NCBI RefSeq assembly: GCF_900176275.1
Contig: NZ_FWXD01000002.1
Span: forward strand, 239,364 to 303,363
Direction: 5' to 3'
Length of the DNA stretch: 64,000 bases
From: Andreprevotia lacus DSM 23236
GTDB lineage: Bacteria > Pseudomonadota > Gammaproteobacteria > Burkholderiales > Chitinibacteraceae
Shown here: piece after piece, positions 45,874-53,969 of the stretch
Position numbering within the stretch: the first letter of the stretch is position 1
Layout of the letters: each line of letters starts with the position of its first letter
Program-made: the position numbers and the translations under genes
The notes under the pieces: model-generated
What the model saw: the letters and a program-made list of their open reading frames with translations, nothing else
Databases searched by the model: none
Told to the model about the DNA's origin: nothing

Positions 45874-46608
45874 CTAACTATCGCTGCTATCCGGCGGGGT
45901 GTCGGTAACACGGCGGCATTGCCAGCCGCCTCTCACGGTCAGGCCCAGCTTGGGGGCGGGGCCGAGCAGGAAATACAGCACGTCCAGCGCCCTGGCATTC
46001 CGTTTGTCGCTGCCCTTGTTGTCGAGCACAAAATCGTTGCCGGGGGCCAGCTCCAGCACGCAGGCCACCGGTGCTTCTGCCGCATCGGCAAATGCCGCGT
46101 ACACCGCCGGCAGCGGGTGGTCGGCCAGACACAGCAGCACTGATGGTGCGCCCTCCTGCAGTTGTGCCAGTGCTTCGGTCAACCCGGCAAAGGCGGTTTC
46201 CGGCCCGGCGGCTATCGCGGTCACGGGGGCATTGCTGCGCTGGGCAATCGTGAACAGACCGGGAATGGCATTGTGTACCGCCATGCTGAATGCCTGTGGC
46301 GAGACGCTGCCCTCGGCAGCCAGCTGCTGCAACAGCGGCACGATGCGCCCGGTTTCTCCGTGACGGCTGGCGTACACAATGGGCTGGCCGCGATAGGTGA
46401 TGGCATCGGCATACAGCGTTTCCAGCGCCATGCGCCCCAGCCGCTCGGCCCGGCGCCGCAGCATGGCCGGCATCGCTGCTACCGGCGGCACGTCGTCGCC
46501 CTCAGGCTGGCGGGCTTCGTGGCGCCAGGCTTGCCAGGCGGCGGCAGTATCCAGGCCCGGCGCCCAAGCGGACCATGCCGCAACGCGAAATGACAAGGCG
46601 CGGCTCAC
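45874..46608 (-). CDS. Ketosynthase chain-length factor (ApeC-like)
   Basis: A 244-residue ketosynthase-like protein with only the N-terminal thiolase-fold half (PF13723-type, ketoacyl-synt_2). It lacks the active-site Cys: the equivalent segment reads FSMAVHNAIPGLFTI. This is the pattern of the chain-length factor ApeC, which in E. coli pairs with ApeO. 'VYASRHGETGRIVPLLQQLA' and VLLCLADHPLP fit the family. The GTG start at 46608 (VSRALSFRVAAWSAW) is chosen. The longer frame to 46719 starts with TTG and adds a Pro-rich, unmatched stretch. It is the first gene of the pigment operon. Confidence 0.82.
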   Translation of the reverse strand: MSRALSFRVAAWSAWAPGLDTAAAWQAWRHEARQPEGDDVPPVAAMPAMLRRRAERLGRMALETLYADAITYRGQPIVYASRHGETGRIVPLLQQLAAEGSVSPQAFSMAVHNAIPGLFTIAQRSNAPVTAIAAGPETAFAGLTEALAQLQEGAPSVLLCLADHPLPAVYAAFADAAEAPVACVLELAPGNDFVLDNKGSDKRNARALDVLYFLLGPAPKLGLTVRGGWQCRRVTDTPPDSSDS

Positions 46609-46908
46609 CGTGACTTCGCCTCGGCAAGGGGCAGGCAAAAAGCGGGTGGCTGGCAGGGAAGGGTTTGGCGCATCGTTGCAGGTCCGGCGCGCGGCTGGCG
46701 GCGCTGGCGGATGATTCAAAAGCGGGTTGAAGCTGGCCTGATTCTAAACGAAAAGCCGCAAATGCAAGCACGCAGGGCGCCGGTCAGCCCGATGACCGGA
46801 CGTGCATCCTGCCATTGCGGGCAATCACTACCGGCGGGATGGGCAAAGTCGCGTTAAAATAGCGGGTTACTTGCATCGACACGCATGCGCGTGCGCCCCA
46901 CTGCCCAG
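46609..46908. other. Divergent control region, pigment operon / hemA
   Basis: 300 bp between the pigment operon start and hemA. No gene is seen. It contains a candidate minus-strand promoter at 46741-46767 and a possible plus-strand -10 element TAAAAT at 46855 for hemA. Neither has a full consensus partner. Confidence 0.4.
46741..46767 (-). promoter_or_regulatory. Candidate promoter of the pigment operon
   Basis: Read on the minus strand: TTGCAT, 15-bp spacer, TAGAAT. Both hexamers are close to consensus, but the spacer is two bases short. It would give a leader of about 125 nt before the GTG at 46608. Confidence 0.35.
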
Positions 46909-48168
46909 ATGAAATTGCTCGTTCTCGGTATCAACCACCAGACAGCGCCGCTTGCGGTGCGCGAGCGGCTGGCCTTTACGCCGGCCGAGCTGGAAGGCGC
47001 GCTGGGCGAGCTGGCGCGGGTGAAGGGCGTGAGCGAGGCGGCCATCGTCTCCACCTGCAACCGCACCGAGCTGTATTGCAATGCGCGCGATGCCGACGCG
47101 GTGCTGGGCTGGTTTGCCGCGCAGCGCGGCCGCCCGGTGGACGAAGTGGCGCAGCACCTGTACCGGCTGGAAGACGACGAAGCCAGCCGCCATGCCTTCC
47201 GCGTGGCAGCCGGGCTCGATTCCATGGTGGTGGGTGAGACGCAGATCCTCGGGCAGCTCAAGGATGCCGAGCGTGCCGCGCGTGATGCCGGCAGCATGGG
47301 CGTATTGCTGAACGGCCTGTTCAAGCGCGCCTTCCAGGTGGCCAAGACCGTGCGCACCGAGACCAAGATCGGCTCGGCATCGGTGTCGATGGCCGCCGCA
47401 TCGATCAAGCTGGCCGAGCGCTTGTTCGCCAGCGTGGCCGATTGCAAGGTGCTGTTTGTCGGCGCGGGCGAGATGATCGAGCTGTGCGCCACGCATTTCG
47501 CTGCGGCACAGCCCTGTAGCATCGTAGTGGCCAACCGCACGCTGGAGCGTGCGGAGGCACTGGCTGGCCGTTTCGGCGGCGAGGCCATGCTGCTCAACGA
47601 CATCAGCACCCGGCTGGCCGAGTTCGATATCGTCGTCAGCTCCACCGCATCGCAACTGCCCATCATCGGCAAGGGCATGGTCGAGCGCGCCTTGCGCGCG
47701 CGCAAGCACAAGCCGATGTTCATGGTTGATCTGGCCGTGCCGCGTGATGTGGAAGGCGAAGTGGCCGAATTGTCCGACGTGTATCTGTACACCGTCGATG
47801 ATCTGTCCGAAATCGTCCGCCAGGGCGTGGCCAGCCGCGAAGGCGAAATCGAAGCGGCCGAAGGGCTGGTTGATGCCGGCGTGGCCGAATTCCACCAGTG
47901 GGTGGCTTCTCGCACCCTGGTGCCGACGATACGCGAGCTGCGCGACCATACCGACCGCATTGCCCGCCACGAGCTGGCGCGCGCCAAGAAGCGCCTTGCC
48001 GCCGGCGATGATCCGGCCGAGCTGCTTGAGCGGCTGACCGAACAACTGACTGCCAAATTCCTGCACGCACCGTTGGCCACGCTCAACAGCGCCGCGCCCG
48101 ACGAGCAGGAACTGCTGGCTGCCGCCACGCGGCGCCTGCACCGTTTACCGACTGAAGACAACGAATGA
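46909..48168 (+). CDS. hemA: Glutamyl-tRNA reductase
   Basis: A 419-residue enzyme for the first step of C5-pathway haem synthesis. [20 protein letters not shown] is the standard N-terminus, and the catalytic Cys falls exactly at position 50 ([10 protein letters not shown]), which supports the start at 46909 over an ATG 24 bases earlier. [17 protein letters not shown] follows, then NADPH motif [14 protein letters not shown] and '[13 protein letters not shown]'. The end is a dimerisation helix. It overlaps prfA by four bases (ATGA), the conserved hemA-prfA arrangement. Confidence 0.96.
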   Translation: MKLLVLGINHQTAPLAVRERLAFTPAELEGALGELARVKGVSEAAIVSTCNRTELYCNARDADAVLGWFAAQRGRPVDEVAQHLYRLEDDEASRHAFRVAAGLDSMVVGETQILGQLKDAERAARDAGSMGVLLNGLFKRAFQVAKTVRTETKIGSASVSMAAASIKLAERLFASVADCKVLFVGAGEMIELCATHFAAAQPCSIVVANRTLERAEALAGRFGGEAMLLNDISTRLAEFDIVVSSTASQLPIIGKGMVERALRARKHKPMFMVDLAVPRDVEGEVAELSDVYLYTVDDLSEIVRQGVASREGEIEAAEGLVDAGVAEFHQWVASRTLVPTIRELRDHTDRIARHELARAKKRLAAGDDPAELLERLTEQLTAKFLHAPLATLNSAAPDEQELLAAATRRLHRLPTEDNE

Positions 48169-49241
48169 AACCCTCGATCTTTTCCAAGCTTGCCCAACTG
48201 AAAGACCGGCTGGAGGAAGTGGGCGCGCTGCTCGCGTCCGAAGATGCCACCAAGGACATGGACCAGTACCGCAAGCTGACCCGCGAACACGCCGAGCTGG
48301 AGCCGGTGGTGCAGCTGTTCAACGATTTTTGCGCCACCGAGGCTGATCTCACCACCGCGCAGGACATGCTGGCCGACCCGGACATGAAGGACATGGCCGA
48401 GGAAGAAATCGTCGCCGCCAAGGCGCGCATCGAGGCGCTGGAACTGGATCTGCAAAAGGCGCTGCTGCCCAAGGACCCGAACGACGAGCGCAACATCTTC
48501 CTGGAAATCCGTGCCGGTACCGGCGGTGATGAATCGGCGCTGTTCTCGGCCGATCTGTTCCGCATGTACACGCGCTATGCCGAGCGCAACCGCTGGCAGG
48601 TAGAGATCGTGTCGGCCAGTGAGTCTGATCTGGGCGGCTACAAAGAAGTGATCGCGCGCATTGCCGGTTTTGGCGCGTATTCGCGGCTCAAGTTCGAATC
48701 GGGCGGCCACCGCGTGCAGCGCGTGCCGGCGACTGAAACGCAGGGCCGTATCCACACCAGTGCCTGCACCGTGGCGGTGATGCCGGAAGCCGATGAAGTG
48801 GGTGAAATCGAAATCAACCCGGCCGATCTGCGCATCGATACCTTCCGCGCCAGCGGCGCCGGTGGCCAGCACATCAACAAGACCGATTCGGCCGTGCGTG
48901 TCACCCACATCCCGTCCGGCATCGTGGTCGAGTGCCAGGACGACCGCAGCCAGCACAAGAACAAGGCGCGTGCGCTGGCTGTGCTGGCCGCGCGCATCAA
49001 GGACGTGCAGGACCGCGCCCGCCATGCCGAAGAGGCTGCCACGCGCAAATCGCTGGTTGGTTCGGGTGACCGGTCCGAGCGTATCCGCACCTACAACTTC
49101 CCGCAGGGGCGCATGACCGACCATCGCATCAACCTGACCTTGTACAAGCTGGATCAGATCATGGATGGCGATCTGGATGAGCTGACGCAGGCGCTGGTGA
49201 ACGAACAACAGGCAGAGCTGCTGGCCGCGCTGGGCGAATAA
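48165..49241 (+). CDS. prfA: Peptide chain release factor 1
   Basis: A 358-residue RF1 reading UAA/UAG stops. The GGQ motif is intact ([16 protein letters not shown]) and the tripeptide anticodon PAT is seen in [10 protein letters not shown]. The N-terminal domain 1 starts [19 protein letters not shown]. It is coupled to hemA by ATGA. The usual third gene prmC/hemK, which methylates the GGQ Gln, is absent here; a terminator follows 30 bp downstream. Confidence 0.96.
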   Translation: MKPSIFSKLAQLKDRLEEVGALLASEDATKDMDQYRKLTREHAELEPVVQLFNDFCATEADLTTAQDMLADPDMKDMAEEEIVAAKARIEALELDLQKALLPKDPNDERNIFLEIRAGTGGDESALFSADLFRMYTRYAERNRWQVEIVSASESDLGGYKEVIARIAGFGAYSRLKFESGGHRVQRVPATETQGRIHTSACTVAVMPEADEVGEIEINPADLRIDTFRASGAGGQHINKTDSAVRVTHIPSGIVVECQDDRSQHKNKARALAVLAARIKDVQDRARHAEEAATRKSLVGSGDRSERIRTYNFPQGRMTDHRINLTLYKLDQIMDGDLDELTQALVNEQQAELLAALGE

Positions 49242-49270
49242 GCGCCCGTTTCACCGGCTTTGGTGCCAAC

Positions 49271-49297
49271 AAAAAACCCGGCTTGGCCGGGTTTTTT
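49271..49297 (+). terminator. Bidirectional terminator after prfA
   Basis: AAAAAACCCGGC, loop TTG, GCCGGGTTTTTT, between prfA and the convergent VC0807-type gene. Both arms carry homopolymer runs. Confidence 0.9.
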
Positions 49298-49341
49298 CAT
49301 GGGGCGATGCAGTGGGCCGGCTTGCGACCGGATAGCCTGTG

Positions 49342-49974
49342 TCACGCGACTGCGGCTGTCATCGCCCGCGCCCGCAAGCGGCGGCGATACCACAGCGTCC
49401 ACAACATCATCACCCCGTAAATGCCATAGCCTATGGCCGGGCCGATGGCGAGAAAGCGCGCTGGCGGCAATGTCCACGCCAGCCAGGTGCGCACCACGGC
49501 CTCCAGCACCAGCGCGCCGCCCCAGATGGCGGTCATCAGCTGCAGCGTTCTGCGGTTGGCTGGCACGCTGGCCCATTGCTCGAAGCGGCTGGTGGCCTGC
49601 CCATCGCCGCCGGCTTGACCGGACTGGCTCATTGCGCGGCCCAGGTGATACACCAGCGGCTGCCGCATTGGCAGGGTAATCAGGAACAGCAGCCCCAGCA
49701 CGCCAGTCACCAGCGATTCGCGCACCAGCACCAGCCGCGCATCGCCGCCCAGCAGCATCAGCAGCACCGATGCGGCTATCCCTGCCAGCACCAGACCGGA
49801 CAGGGCATCGACGCGGCGCGTGCGCGCCAGCTCCCACAGGCTCCACGCCAGCGGTGGCGCAGCCGAAGCCAGCAGGCCGTTCAGCTCGCCCCAGCGTGGC
49901 GCGACCAGCGTATAGGCCACCCAGGGCAGCAGCAGGTTGACGATGAGTTCAATGATCAAATGGCGGTAGCGCAT
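49342..49974 (-). CDS. VC0807-type integral membrane protein
   Basis: A 210-residue membrane protein with about six hydrophobic helices: 'IIELIVNLLLPWVAYTLV', 'ALSGLVLAGIAASVLLMLLGGD', LVTGVLGLLFLITLPM and a long C-terminal pair. It resembles the VC0807 family, frequent near LysR regulators in proteobacteria, with no known activity. The start at 49974 has GGGAG six bases upstream; a longer frame lacks this. It may be co-expressed with the LysR gene on the same strand, which lies 78 bp upstream. Confidence 0.7.
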   Translation of the reverse strand: MRYRHLIIELIVNLLLPWVAYTLVAPRWGELNGLLASAAPPLAWSLWELARTRRVDALSGLVLAGIAASVLLMLLGGDARLVLVRESLVTGVLGLLFLITLPMRQPLVYHLGRAMSQSGQAGGDGQATSRFEQWASVPANRRTLQLMTAIWGGALVLEAVVRTWLAWTLPPARFLAIGPAIGYGIYGVMMLWTLWYRRRLRARAMTAAVA

Positions 49975-50052
49975 GTGGTCTCCCTTCGATGTGGCTGCGA
50001 TATTAACGGCAGATCGCCAAACTGGTTGGCCTGTTGGCGGCGGCCTGCGCAC

Positions 50053-50952
50053 TCAATCTTGCAGTGCTTGCATGCGCATCAAGCAATAATCGCGGAACGC
50101 CAGCACGCGCGGCAGCGCGTGGCGGCTGCCGTTGCGCACCAGATAGAGGGGAGTAGGCTCGCCCAGCCAGTCGGGCAGGGCGGCTACCAGCCTGCCGGCG
50201 GCTAGGTCGTTGGCCACGTCCAGCCGTGATTTGTAGGCCACGCCCCAGCCGCGCCGTGCCCAGTCGCTGACTACGGCACCATCGTTGCAGTAGCGGCGCG
50301 GCCGCACTTGTACCGTGGTCGTGACGTCGCCTTGCGCAAAGCGCCAGCTCACATGCGGCGTGTCGCGGATGCTGAAAGCCAGGCAGTGATGCGCGGCCAG
50401 TTCGTCCGGGTGCCGTGGCATGCCGTGCTGCGCCCAATAGGCCGGGCTGGCCACCAGCACGCGGCGGTTATCCGGCGCCAGCGCGGTGGCGATCAGGTTG
50501 GCATCCTGCGGAATGCCGGCACGCACGGCCAGATCAAGTGAATCCGCCACCAGATCGTCCACGCGGTCGGCCAGCACCAGGCTGGGCACGATGGCCGGGT
50601 GCAGCCGGCAAAAGCCGTCCAGCCAGTCAAGCACGAACTGGCGGCCAAAGTCGGACGGGGCGGCAATGCGCAGCGGCCCGGCCAGCTCGCCGCGTGCGCC
50701 GGCCAGTTCGTCCAGCCCCTGCGCCAGCGCATCCTGCGCGGCACGGGTGCTGCGATACCAGATTTCGCCCTCGTGCGTGAGGGTGAGCTTGCGCGTGCTG
50801 CGCTGGAACAGCTGCACGCCCAGCTGGCCTTCCAGCCGCTTCAATGCCATCGACAGCGCGGCCGGTGTCTGGTCCAGGTCGCGAGCCGCACCCGAGATCG
50901 AGCCGCGCTCGACGATGCGCAAGAACCAGTCCCAGCCGGGTAATTCGCTCAT
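50053..50952 (-). CDS. LysR-family transcriptional regulator
   Basis: A 299-residue LysR regulator. The N-terminal helix-turn-helix is MSELPGWDWFLRIVERGSIS through DLDQTPAALSMALKRLEGQL, and the effector-binding domain begins near residue 90 (GPLRIAAPSDFGRQFVLDWL). It is divergent from an SDR/old-yellow-enzyme/oxidoreductase operon, the usual LysR arrangement, so it probably controls that operon. Between them lies a perfect inverted repeat TTCAAAT-TT-ATTTGAA at 50958-50973, a likely binding site. The effector is unknown; an electrophile or quinone is plausible from the target enzymes. Confidence 0.93.
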   Translation of the reverse strand: MSELPGWDWFLRIVERGSISGAARDLDQTPAALSMALKRLEGQLGVQLFQRSTRKLTLTHEGEIWYRSTRAAQDALAQGLDELAGARGELAGPLRIAAPSDFGRQFVLDWLDGFCRLHPAIVPSLVLADRVDDLVADSLDLAVRAGIPQDANLIATALAPDNRRVLVASPAYWAQHGMPRHPDELAAHHCLAFSIRDTPHVSWRFAQGDVTTTVQVRPRRYCNDGAVVSDWARRGWGVAYKSRLDVANDLAAGRLVAALPDWLGEPTPLYLVRNGSRHALPRVLAFRDYCLMRMQALQD

Positions 50953-50957
50953 GACTA

Positions 50958-50973
50958 TTCAAATTTATTTGAA
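50958..50973. promoter_or_regulatory. Likely LysR operator
   Basis: TTCAAAT-TT-ATTTGAA, a perfect inverted repeat next to the LysR start codon and 87 bp before the SDR gene. Size and dyad symmetry fit a LysR-type site (T-N11-A within a short dyad). It sits in the AT-rich divergent promoter region. Confidence 0.6.
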
Positions 50974-51059
50974 AATATTTTCAGGATTATGCGCTTTTTC
51001 GCTGCCAAATCCAGGTGCACCATGCAGTCCATGTCACATCGACACACACGGAGCAGATC

Positions 51060-51749
51060 ATGACGACTTTGGCAGGCAAACAGGTTTTGGTAGTGGGTGG
51101 CACGCATGGCATCGGCCGTGCGGTGGCCGAGGCCGCACTGGCGGCGGGCGCAGTGGTGACGGTGGCCGGCCGCAGCGGCAGTGCACTGCCGGGCGCCACG
51201 CAGATTGCGGTCGATCTGGCCGCGCCGGCGCAGTTTGCCGGCCTGCTGGCCGGCTTGCCCGTGTTCGATCACGTGGTGTTTACCGCTGGCGCACGCATCG
51301 GCTCGCCCAAGTTTGCCGATGCCGATCTGGCCGAGTGGCGGCTGGGCTTCGAGGTGAAGTTCTTCGGCACCATCGCGCTGTTGCAGGCGCTGTTGCCCCG
51401 GCTGGCGGTTGATGCGTCCATCCTGCTGACTTCCGGCGTCTTGTCGCGCAAGGCATCGGTGGGCGGCATCACCAAGGCCACCCTGAATGCGGCCACCGAG
51501 GCACTCGGCCGCAATCTGGCCAAGGAGCTGGCGCCGCGCCGCGTCAACGTGGTGTCGCCCGGCGTGACCGCCACCGATATCTGGGGCAGCGGCGCCGCGC
51601 GGGACGACAAGCTGGCCGGCATTGCCGGCAACTTGCCGGCCGGGCAGGTGGTGCAGCCGGCCGATCTGGCGCAGCTCTACCTGCTGGCACTGACCCAGCC
51701 GGCCATGACTGGCAGCGTACTCGATCTGGAAGCAGGAGCACTGCTATGA
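51060..51749 (+). CDS. SDR-family protein lacking the catalytic tyrosine
   Basis: A 229-residue short-chain dehydrogenase fold protein. The NAD(P) motif is VLVVGGTHGIGRAVAEAAL, and the C-terminal LAKELAPRRVNVVSPGVTATD is typical. The active-site region reads LLTSGVLSRKASVGGITKAT. The Ser and Lys are there, but the residue four before Lys is Gly where SDRs have Tyr, so classical hydride transfer may not occur. Related atypical SDRs with this change exist. ATG 51060 has GGAG upstream. It is first of three overlapping genes (ATGA to the next), divergent from the LysR regulator. Confidence 0.85.
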   Translation: MTTLAGKQVLVVGGTHGIGRAVAEAALAAGAVVTVAGRSGSALPGATQIAVDLAAPAQFAGLLAGLPVFDHVVFTAGARIGSPKFADADLAEWRLGFEVKFFGTIALLQALLPRLAVDASILLTSGVLSRKASVGGITKATLNAATEALGRNLAKELAPRRVNVVSPGVTATDIWGSGAARDDKLAGIAGNLPAGQVVQPADLAQLYLLALTQPAMTGSVLDLEAGALL

Positions 51750-52849
51750 GCCGCCGCTTGTTTACGCCGTTCATTCTGGGCGGATTGCCCTTGCCCAGTC
51801 GCATCGTGATGGCGCCGATGACGCGTGCCCGCAGTGCCCAGCCGGGCAATGTACCGACTGCACTGATGGCGCAATACTATGCACAGCGCGCCAGCGCCGG
51901 GCTGATCATCACCGAGGCCACGCAGATCAGCGCCGGTGCGCAGGGTTATTCGTTCACGCCCGGCGTGCACAGCGAGGCACAGATTACCGGCTGGCGGCAG
52001 GTGACCGATGCGGTGCATGCCGCCGGTGGGCGCATCTTTTTGCAAATCTGGCACGTGGGCCGCGTATCACACCCGGTGTTTCACGACGGTGACCAGCCGG
52101 TGGCGCCGTCGGCCATCCAGCCGCAAGGCACGCAGGTATGGGTGGCCGATGAACACGGCGTGGGGGCGATGGTTGATTCCCCGCAACCACGCGCGCTGAC
52201 GGTGGACGAGATCGCCGGCATCGTTGCCGATTTCCGCAGCGCAGCGCGCAATGCGATCACAGCCGGCTTTGACGGCGTGGAAATCCACGGCGCCAATGGC
52301 TATCTGATCGACCAGTTTTTGCGCAGCAACAGCAACCAGCGCACTGATGAATACGGCGGCAGCCCGCAAAAACGGCTGCGCTTCTTGCAGGAGGTGGTCG
52401 GCGCGGTAACGGACGAAATCGGCCCGCAGCGGGTCGGCATCCGCCTGGCGCCGTTCATCACCTTCAAGGACATGGACGACCCGCAGATCGTCGACACCAT
52501 TTTGCTGGCTGCCGAGTGGCTGGATGGCAAGCTGGCCTATATCCATCTGTCCGAGGCCGATTGGGACGACGCACCGCAAATCCCCGATGATTTCCGCCAT
52601 GCGCTGCGCCAGCATTTTGGCGGTGCCATCGTCGTTGCCGGCCGCTACGACGAACAACGCGCCGAGCACGTGCTGGAAGCCGGCTGGGCCGACCTGGTGG
52701 CTTTTGGCCGCCCCTTTGTTGCCAACCCTGACCTGCCGGCGCGACTGCTGCACGGCTGGCCGCAGGCCGCGCTGGAGCCAGCCACGCTGTTTGGCGGCGA
52801 TGCTGCCGGCTATACCAGCTACCCCGCCTATCAAGGAGAACATGCATGA
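51746..52849 (+). CDS. Old yellow enzyme family ene-reductase
   Basis: A 367-residue NADH:flavin oxidoreductase (OYE/NemA-type). Features: VMAPMTRARSAQPGNVPT (FMN), 'WHVGRVSHP', 'AGFDGVEIHGANGYLIDQF' with the substrate-activating His/Asn pair, 'RSNSNQRTDEYGGS' and 'VAFGRPFVANPDLP' (FMN phosphate). It reduces activated alkenes, nitro-compounds or similar electrophiles. It overlaps the SDR gene and the next gene by four bases each. Together with the other two enzymes it looks like an electrophile or quinone detoxification operon controlled by the LysR protein. Confidence 0.93.
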   Translation: MSRRLFTPFILGGLPLPSRIVMAPMTRARSAQPGNVPTALMAQYYAQRASAGLIITEATQISAGAQGYSFTPGVHSEAQITGWRQVTDAVHAAGGRIFLQIWHVGRVSHPVFHDGDQPVAPSAIQPQGTQVWVADEHGVGAMVDSPQPRALTVDEIAGIVADFRSAARNAITAGFDGVEIHGANGYLIDQFLRSNSNQRTDEYGGSPQKRLRFLQEVVGAVTDEIGPQRVGIRLAPFITFKDMDDPQIVDTILLAAEWLDGKLAYIHLSEADWDDAPQIPDDFRHALRQHFGGAIVVAGRYDEQRAEHVLEAGWADLVAFGRPFVANPDLPARLLHGWPQAALEPATLFGGDAAGYTSYPAYQGEHA

Positions 52850-53862
52850 AAGCCGTCGCCCTCACGCATTACCTGCCCATCGACAACCCCGATGCACTGC
52901 TGGATGTGGTGCTGCCCAAGCCAGAAGCCAGCGGGCGTGACCTGCTAGTGAAAATCGAGGCCATCGCGGTCAACCCGGTCGATACCAAGGTGCGCAGCCC
53001 CAAGGCCAAGTTCGAGCTGACGCCGCGCGTGCTGGGCTGGGATGCCGCCGGTGTGGTCGAGGCCGTCGGGCCGGAGGTAACCTTGTTCAAGCCGGGCGAT
53101 GCCGTTTACTACGCGGGCGACATCACCCGCCCCGGCAGCAATGCCGAATACCAGCTGGTGGACGAGCGCATTGTCGGCCACAAGCCGGCCAGTCTCGATT
53201 TCGCGGGCGCCGCGGCCTTGCCGCTGACCGCCATCACCGCGTGGGAGGCCTTGTTTGACCGCCTGCGCGTCGGCAAGAGCGGCGCCGATGCTGGCAAGAC
53301 TGTGCTCATCGTCGGCGGTGCCGGCGGCGTGGGCTCGATTGCCATCCAGCTGGCCAAACAACTGGCCGGCCTGACGGTGATCGCTACTGCAGCGCGGGCT
53401 GAATCGCAGGCGTGGGTCAAGCAACTGGGTGCCGATGCCACGGTGGATCACCGGCAGGATCTGGTGGCGCAGGTGCGCTCGCTCGGGCATCAGTATGTTG
53501 ATTACATCCTGTGCTTCAACAATACCGATCAGCACTTTGCTGCACTGGCCGAACTGATCGCGCCGCAATCCACCATTGTCACCATCGTCGAGAATGCGCG
53601 GCCGGTGCCGGTGGAGTTGCTCAAGAGCAAGAGCGCGCTGTATTCGCAGGAGTTCATGTTTACCCGCAGCATGTTCCAGACGGCAGACATGATCGAACAG
53701 CATCGCTTGTTGAACGAGGTGGCCAAGCTGGTCGACGCAGGTACGCTGCGCAGCACGGTGGGCGAGCACTATGGTGCCATCAATGCCGCCAACCTGCGCC
53801 GCGCGCATGCCACGCTGGAGGCAGGGCAGACCATAGGCAAGATCGTGCTGGAGTGCTTTTAA
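52846..53862 (+). CDS. Quinone-oxidoreductase-like alcohol dehydrogenase
   Basis: A 338-residue medium-chain dehydrogenase/reductase. The GroES-like N-terminal domain ('KIEAIAVNPVDTKVRSPK', VLGWDAAGVVEAVGPEV) lacks the zinc-binding Cys/His set, and the NADPH motif is VLIVGGAGGVGSIAIQLAK. This fits zinc-free quinone or enone reductases. It is the last gene of the LysR-linked operon and is followed 5 bp later by a strong terminator. The probable substrate is a quinone or alpha,beta-unsaturated carbonyl, by family. Confidence 0.9.
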   Translation: MKAVALTHYLPIDNPDALLDVVLPKPEASGRDLLVKIEAIAVNPVDTKVRSPKAKFELTPRVLGWDAAGVVEAVGPEVTLFKPGDAVYYAGDITRPGSNAEYQLVDERIVGHKPASLDFAGAAALPLTAITAWEALFDRLRVGKSGADAGKTVLIVGGAGGVGSIAIQLAKQLAGLTVIATAARAESQAWVKQLGADATVDHRQDLVAQVRSLGHQYVDYILCFNNTDQHFAALAELIAPQSTIVTIVENARPVPVELLKSKSALYSQEFMFTRSMFQTADMIEQHRLLNEVAKLVDAGTLRSTVGEHYGAINAANLRRAHATLEAGQTIGKIVLECF

Positions 53863-53867
53863 GACTG

Positions 53868-53896
53868 AACAAGGCCCGGCCATGCCGGGCCTTGTT
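53868..53896 (+). terminator. Terminator after the oxidoreductase operon
   Basis: AACAAGGCCCGGC, loop CAT, GCCGGGCCTTGTT, then CTTTCC; a 13-bp perfect stem six bases after the stop. Confidence 0.85.
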
Positions 53897-53969
53897 CTTT
53901 CCATCGGCTTTTCAAGTGTTTGCCTTGGGGGGTGTTGTATAATCGCGCCCTTTTCTGTCGGATACACCC

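Noticed and set aside
46609..46719. Longer start for the chain-length factor
   Set aside because: It needs a TTG start and adds a Pro-rich stretch with no family match.
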